Positions 6,071 through 8,727 of a stretch of 8,727 nucleotides of DNA are shown here, one piece after another (position 1 is the first letter of the stretch; each line of letters opens with the position of its first letter). Below the pieces are notes generated by a model. The model did no database searches and had not been told where the DNA came from. It saw only the letters and a list, made by a program, of their open reading frames with translations. The position numbers and the translations under genes were made by a program. Origin of the DNA: DATLFI01 sp035524895 (lineage in GTDB: Bacteria > Acidobacteriota > Thermoanaerobaculia > Multivoradales > Multivoraceae); contig DATLFI010000305.1 in NCBI GenBank assembly GCA_035524895.1, forward strand, positions 1 to 8,727, written 5' to 3'.

Positions 6071-7036
6071 TCAGAAGCCCACGCTCGCAGCGCCCTCTGC
6101 GTCGAGCACGCCGAGTCCCGACAGCTCGTCGACCGGCTCGGTGAAGGAGCATGAGCCGAACGAGAAGAAGAAGCCGCGCCGCACCTGATCCATCTCGCGC
6201 AGCGACCATTCGCGGTCGCGCCAAGACAGGCCACGCCGGGAGAACCGGAACACTCGGGCGTCCTCCTCTTCCAGGATGGCCATCAGGTCTCGTTCCCTGT
6301 TCGCTGACGCTTCTTCGCCCGCGACTAGGAGTGACGCAACAAGCAAATTGAGAAACCCGTGCATGGTCGCGCGCTGGCTGGCCGGCTCGTAGGTCAGCGG
6401 GTAGCTTCCCCGAACCGCGTGGTGCAGTCCCGCAGTCGCCTTGAATGGCACGCCCAGGTCGCGACAGGCTCGGAGAAATCGCGCCAGCTCCTGCGCGCTC
6501 GGGATCACATCCTCGACCAGACCTCCCGTGCGAACCTTGGCGAAGCTGCCGGCGGCGGCGATGCCAACCAGTCGCTCCTCCAGGCCATGCGACAGTCCGC
6601 TGGACAGCGGCACCTCGAAGAAGCTAGGGATATCGCCAGGGAGTCGCTCCGCGAGCGCCCCGATCGTGGAGGCCGGCAACGCCGCCACCTCGAGCGCTGC
6701 CACTGTCGCAGCCTCGCCGAGACGCTCGCGCGCCGCGGCCACCGCCTCCAGGTCCTGATCGAACCGTTCGCTGACCAGGACGCTGAGAGACCATGCCTGC
6801 TCCGGCACGGCGTCGATGCTGAGGAGCACGCCCTCGAGCTCGAGCAGCCGCGCTGCCGGCACCACGAAGCTGCCCAGCATCCATGCCTGGGGACTCTGTC
6901 GATAGCTTGCGTAGCGCCGCGCCGCCTCCTCCATCGAACATGCAGCCGGCGGGAAGAGCCCGGCATAGTCGACCAGGGAAGCGAGCAGTGCGCGCGACGC
7001 GGTGAGCTCGACGCCAGCCACCATGGACGTCGTCAT
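6071..7036 (-). CDS. Conserved-looking protein of unknown function in the tyrosine degradation operon
   Basis: A 321-residue soluble protein that I cannot assign to a named family. It has no signal peptide, membrane helix, P-loop, glutathione-transferase motif or cupin motif. It shows a run of alternating strand-like and helix-like segments: VDYAGLFPPA (22-31), MLGSFVVPAARL (53-64), TVAALEVAALP (111-121), IPSFFEVPL (136-144), AAGSFAKVRTGG (161-172), VPFKATAGLHHAVRG (196-210), MHGFLNLLVASLL (225-237) and FSFGSCSFTEPVDEL (291-305). The strand ends carrying Glu141, Lys167, Arg169, Lys199, His205, His206 and Arg209 suggest a beta/alpha barrel with a charged active site facing an anionic substrate; this is inference. 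Its ATG overlaps the phhA stop (ATGA), so it is probably translationally coupled to phhA. It lies between phhA and fahA, so a role in aromatic catabolism is likely. Confidence 0.85.
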   Translation of the reverse strand: MTTSMVAGVELTASRALLASLVDYAGLFPPAACSMEEAARRYASYRQSPQAWMLGSFVVPAARLLELEGVLLSIDAVPEQAWSLSVLVSERFDQDLEAVAAARERLGEAATVAALEVAALPASTIGALAERLPGDIPSFFEVPLSSGLSHGLEERLVGIAAAGSFAKVRTGGLVEDVIPSAQELARFLRACRDLGVPFKATAGLHHAVRGSYPLTYEPASQRATMHGFLNLLVASLLVAGEEASANRERDLMAILEEEDARVFRFSRRGLSWRDREWSLREMDQVRRGFFFSFGSCSFTEPVDELSGLGVLDAEGAASVGF

Positions 7037-7950
7037 GCTTCAGCCTCCAGGAAGGACCGCAGGTCCTCTTCGTTGACCAGCGGCTCACCTGGAGCCACGT
7101 TGTCGAGCCGTCCTTCTGTCATCCACTTCTCGAGCCGATCGACCTCGGAGAAGAGATGCTCGAAGCTGTCGACGTGGAAGAGCAACGGCTGAAAGTGGTC
7201 GATCTCGAAGTATTGGTTGACCACCCACTCGAGTTGGAAGGGATAGCGCTGGACCTCTGGCGAGATCAGGGAGTGCTCGATCTCGTCGGCCGAGGAGAGC
7301 AGCCCGGAACCGTAGACACACAGACCTTCTCCGTCGGGCCGCGTCATCAGCCCGAACTCGACGGTGAACCAGAAGAAGCGCGCCATCGCCTTGATGACGC
7401 CCTCCATCACGTGTAGGCGACGCGCCTCGCCATCGATGTCCTGGACCCGGCGCGCCGCCGCGTGCGCCACCTCGCCGAAGCGCACGAGGATGTCCGAGAA
7501 TCGCCGATCGGTATGCATCGGCACGTGGCCGGCGAGATCGTGGAATATGTCCGGCTCTGGCAGGTAGTCGAGCCGCGCTGCGTCGCGGATCGTGATCGTC
7601 GTGGGGAACTCTCGACGGCGCAGGCAATCGAAGAACAGGTAGGCTGGCACGTAGCCGCTCACGGCCCGCGAGTTGAACGCGGACAGCGGCTCGAGGAACC
7701 GGTTGACGTCCTCGAGCCGCGGGATGCGCTGCGGATCGAGCGCCAGCTTGTCGAGCCCTTCGAGGAACTTGGGGTGGGCGTGGCGCCGCCACTTCGGCAG
7801 CAGGCCGGCATAGAGCTGCCGCCAGGACTCTTGGTTGGCCTCGCTGTAGCGCTCGTAAGGCTGGTGGATGAAGAGCTCACCGTGTTGCCGCGCGCTCTCG
7901 ATGAACGGCGCCCGGTTGGTGGTGAGGTCGGCGGTCAGCACTTCGATCAT
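7033..7950 (-). CDS. phhA: Phenylalanine 4-monooxygenase (aromatic amino acid hydroxylase)
   Basis: A pterin-dependent non-haem iron enzyme that hydroxylates phenylalanine to tyrosine. The 305-residue product fits the single-domain bacterial form, without the regulatory ACT domain of animal enzymes. The two-His-one-Glu iron site is intact: PDIFHDLAGHVP (133-144; His137 and His142) and WFTVEFGLM (194-202; Glu198). Also typical are SGYVPAYLFFDCL (98-110), FPTTITIRD (115-123) and LCVYGSGLLSS (210-220). The start is set at ATG 7950 because GGAGGG lies 7 bases upstream; the in-frame ATG at 7974 has no such site. The same frame stays open far upstream through hmgA, but that extension has no family similarity. 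The gene follows hmgA by 41 bases and overlaps the next gene by ATGA. Tyrosine or tryptophan hydroxylase activity cannot be excluded from sequence, but the operon favours phenylalanine. Confidence 0.95.
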   Translation of the reverse strand: MIEVLTADLTTNRAPFIESARQHGELFIHQPYERYSEANQESWRQLYAGLLPKWRRHAHPKFLEGLDKLALDPQRIPRLEDVNRFLEPLSAFNSRAVSGYVPAYLFFDCLRRREFPTTITIRDAARLDYLPEPDIFHDLAGHVPMHTDRRFSDILVRFGEVAHAAARRVQDIDGEARRLHVMEGVIKAMARFFWFTVEFGLMTRPDGEGLCVYGSGLLSSADEIEHSLISPEVQRYPFQLEWVVNQYFEIDHFQPLLFHVDSFEHLFSEVDRLEKWMTEGRLDNVAPGEPLVNEEDLRSFLEAEA

Positions 7951-7969
7951 CGCCAAGCCCTCCAGTCGG
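7951..7969 (-). promoter_or_regulatory. Shine-Dalgarno site deciding the phhA start
   Basis: On the minus strand GGAGGG (about 7958-7963) stands 7 bases before the ATG at 7950. This is the strongest ribosome-binding site on this strand and the reason for preferring MIEVL over the longer MHRLEG start. Confidence 0.6.
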
Positions 7970-7991
7970 TGCATCGCGTTTCTTTGTTTCG

Positions 7992-8727
7992 CTACCCGTG
8001 AGCCCAGCTCTTGTGGTACTGCGGGTCCTCGAGCTCGCGCGCTTGACGCGTCAGGCGTAGCGGGCGAAAGGTATCGACCATCACCGCCAGCTCCTCGGTG
8101 CCGGGCTTTCCGATCGAGCCCTCGTAGGTGCCCGGGTGCGGGCCGTGCGGGATGCCGTTGGGGTGCACCGTGATCGACGCTCGCTCGATCCCCTTGCGCG
8201 ACATGAAGTCGCCCTCGACGTAGTAGAGGACCTCGTCGGAGTCGACGTTCGAGTGGTTGTAAGGCGCGGGTATCGCCAAGGGGTGGTAGTCGAAGAGGCG
8301 CGGCACGAACGAGCACACCACGAACCCGGGGCCGTCGAAGGTCTGGTGCACCGGTGGCGGCTGGTGGATGCGGCCGGTGATCGGCTCGAAATCTTCGATG
8401 TTGAAGGCATAAGGCCACAGATGGCCGTCCCAGCCGACGACGTCGAGCGGGTGGTGTCCGAACCGGTAGCTCGTGATGCGGTCGCGCGCCTTCACGCGCA
8501 CCTCGAAGTCGCCCTCCTCGTCGTGCGTGACGAGTTGCTCGGGCGGCCGAATGTCGCGTTCGCAATAGGGCGAGTTCTCGAGGAATTGGCCAAAACGGTT
8601 GATGTAGCGCTTCGGCGGCTCGATGTGGCCGTGCGCCTCGATCACGAGCAGGCGCTGCTCCACTCCCTCGTCCGGCACCAGGCGCCACAGCACACCGGTG
8701 GGCAGCACCAGGTAGTCGCCTGGCCGA
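7992..8727 (-). CDS. hmgA: Homogentisate 1,2-dioxygenase, C-terminal part (5' end outside window)
   Basis: HmgA is the ring-opening iron dioxygenase that turns homogentisate into maleylacetoacetate. The last 244 codons are here. The frame runs through the window edge (RPGDYLV and on), so the GTG at 8708 is internal. Visible motifs: PTGVLWRL, GHIEPPKRYINRFGQF, SPYCERDIRPPE, RFGHHPLDVVGWDGHLWPY, PYNHSNVDSDEVLYYVEGDF (around 8210-8270) and HPNGIPHGPHPGTYEGSIG (around 8110-8168). The His and Glu in the NHSNVDSDE segment and the His in the PHGPHPG segment match the cupin iron site. The spacing resembles a compact bacterial HGD form rather than the human type; this is an impression, not a measurement. 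The C-terminus ends YHKSWAHG. It is the first visible gene of the hmgA-phhA-unknown-fahA operon. Confidence 0.93.
   Translation of the reverse strand, partial: RPGDYLVLPTGVLWRLVPDEGVEQRLLVIEAHGHIEPPKRYINRFGQFLENSPYCERDIRPPEQLVTHDEEGDFEVRVKARDRITSYRFGHHPLDVVGWDGHLWPYAFNIEDFEPITGRIHQPPPVHQTFDGPGFVVCSFVPRLFDYHPLAIPAPYNHSNVDSDEVLYYVEGDFMSRKGIERASITVHPNGIPHGPHPGTYEGSIGKPGTEELAVMVDTFRPLRLTRQARELEDPQYHKSWAHG

Noticed and set aside
6359..7192. 277-codon plus-strand frame antisense to the unknown gene
   Set aside because: Composition is Arg/His/Gln-rich without motifs, while the minus-strand frame shows strand/helix pattern and an operon-coupled start.
7951..8688. Long open extension of the phhA frame upstream, which would give a 551-residue product
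   Set aside because: It overlaps hmgA on the same strand in another frame, is Arg/Ala/Pro-rich with no family motif, and the strong ribosome-binding site supports ATG 7950. It is a GC-rich frame shadow.

Overview
This window is high-GC, gene-dense bacterial DNA. It holds two groups of genes that converge near position 4550. The plus-strand half carries the end of a Na+-translocating NADH:quinone oxidoreductase (Na+-NQR) locus. The minus-strand half carries a phenylalanine/tyrosine (homogentisate) degradation operon. Membrane-bound NQR, a periplasmic-type lipoprotein ApbE and an aromatic amino acid hydroxylase suggest an aerobic or facultative Gram-negative-type bacterium of a high-GC phylum (for example Acidobacteriota, Myxococcota or a relative). 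The lineage is an inference from gene content only; no rRNA or other marker gene is present.

Plus strand, left to right: the C-terminal half of nqrF (cut by the window start); apbE, the FMN transferase that flavinylates NqrB and NqrC; a roughly 200-base gap; nqrM, a small Cys-rich membrane protein needed for NQR maturation; then a large 814-residue gene. That last protein fuses two ATP-cone-like repeats and a 2-phosphoglycerate kinase P-loop domain to a complete archaeal-type cofactor-independent phosphoglycerate mutase (ApgM) domain. Both catalytic halves act on 2-phosphoglycerate. The mutase half has Thr where the usual Ser nucleophile is expected.

Minus strand, in transcription order (right to left): hmgA (homogentisate 1,2-dioxygenase, cut by the window end), phhA (phenylalanine 4-hydroxylase), an unrecognised 321-residue protein whose start overlaps the phhA stop as ATGA, a 164-base gap with a GC-rich hairpin, and fahA (fumarylacetoacetase). 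Together they would convert phenylalanine to tyrosine, open the ring of homogentisate, and split fumarylacetoacetate to fumarate and acetoacetate. No tyrosine aminotransferase, 4-hydroxyphenylpyruvate dioxygenase or glutathione-transferase-type maleylacetoacetate isomerase is seen here. The unknown gene sits where a pathway enzyme would be expected.

The two items most worth follow-up are the 2-PG kinase/ApgM fusion with its altered nucleophile, and the unknown gene in the tyrosine operon as a candidate for a missing step. I saw no tRNA, rRNA, CRISPR array, insertion sequence or phage gene.
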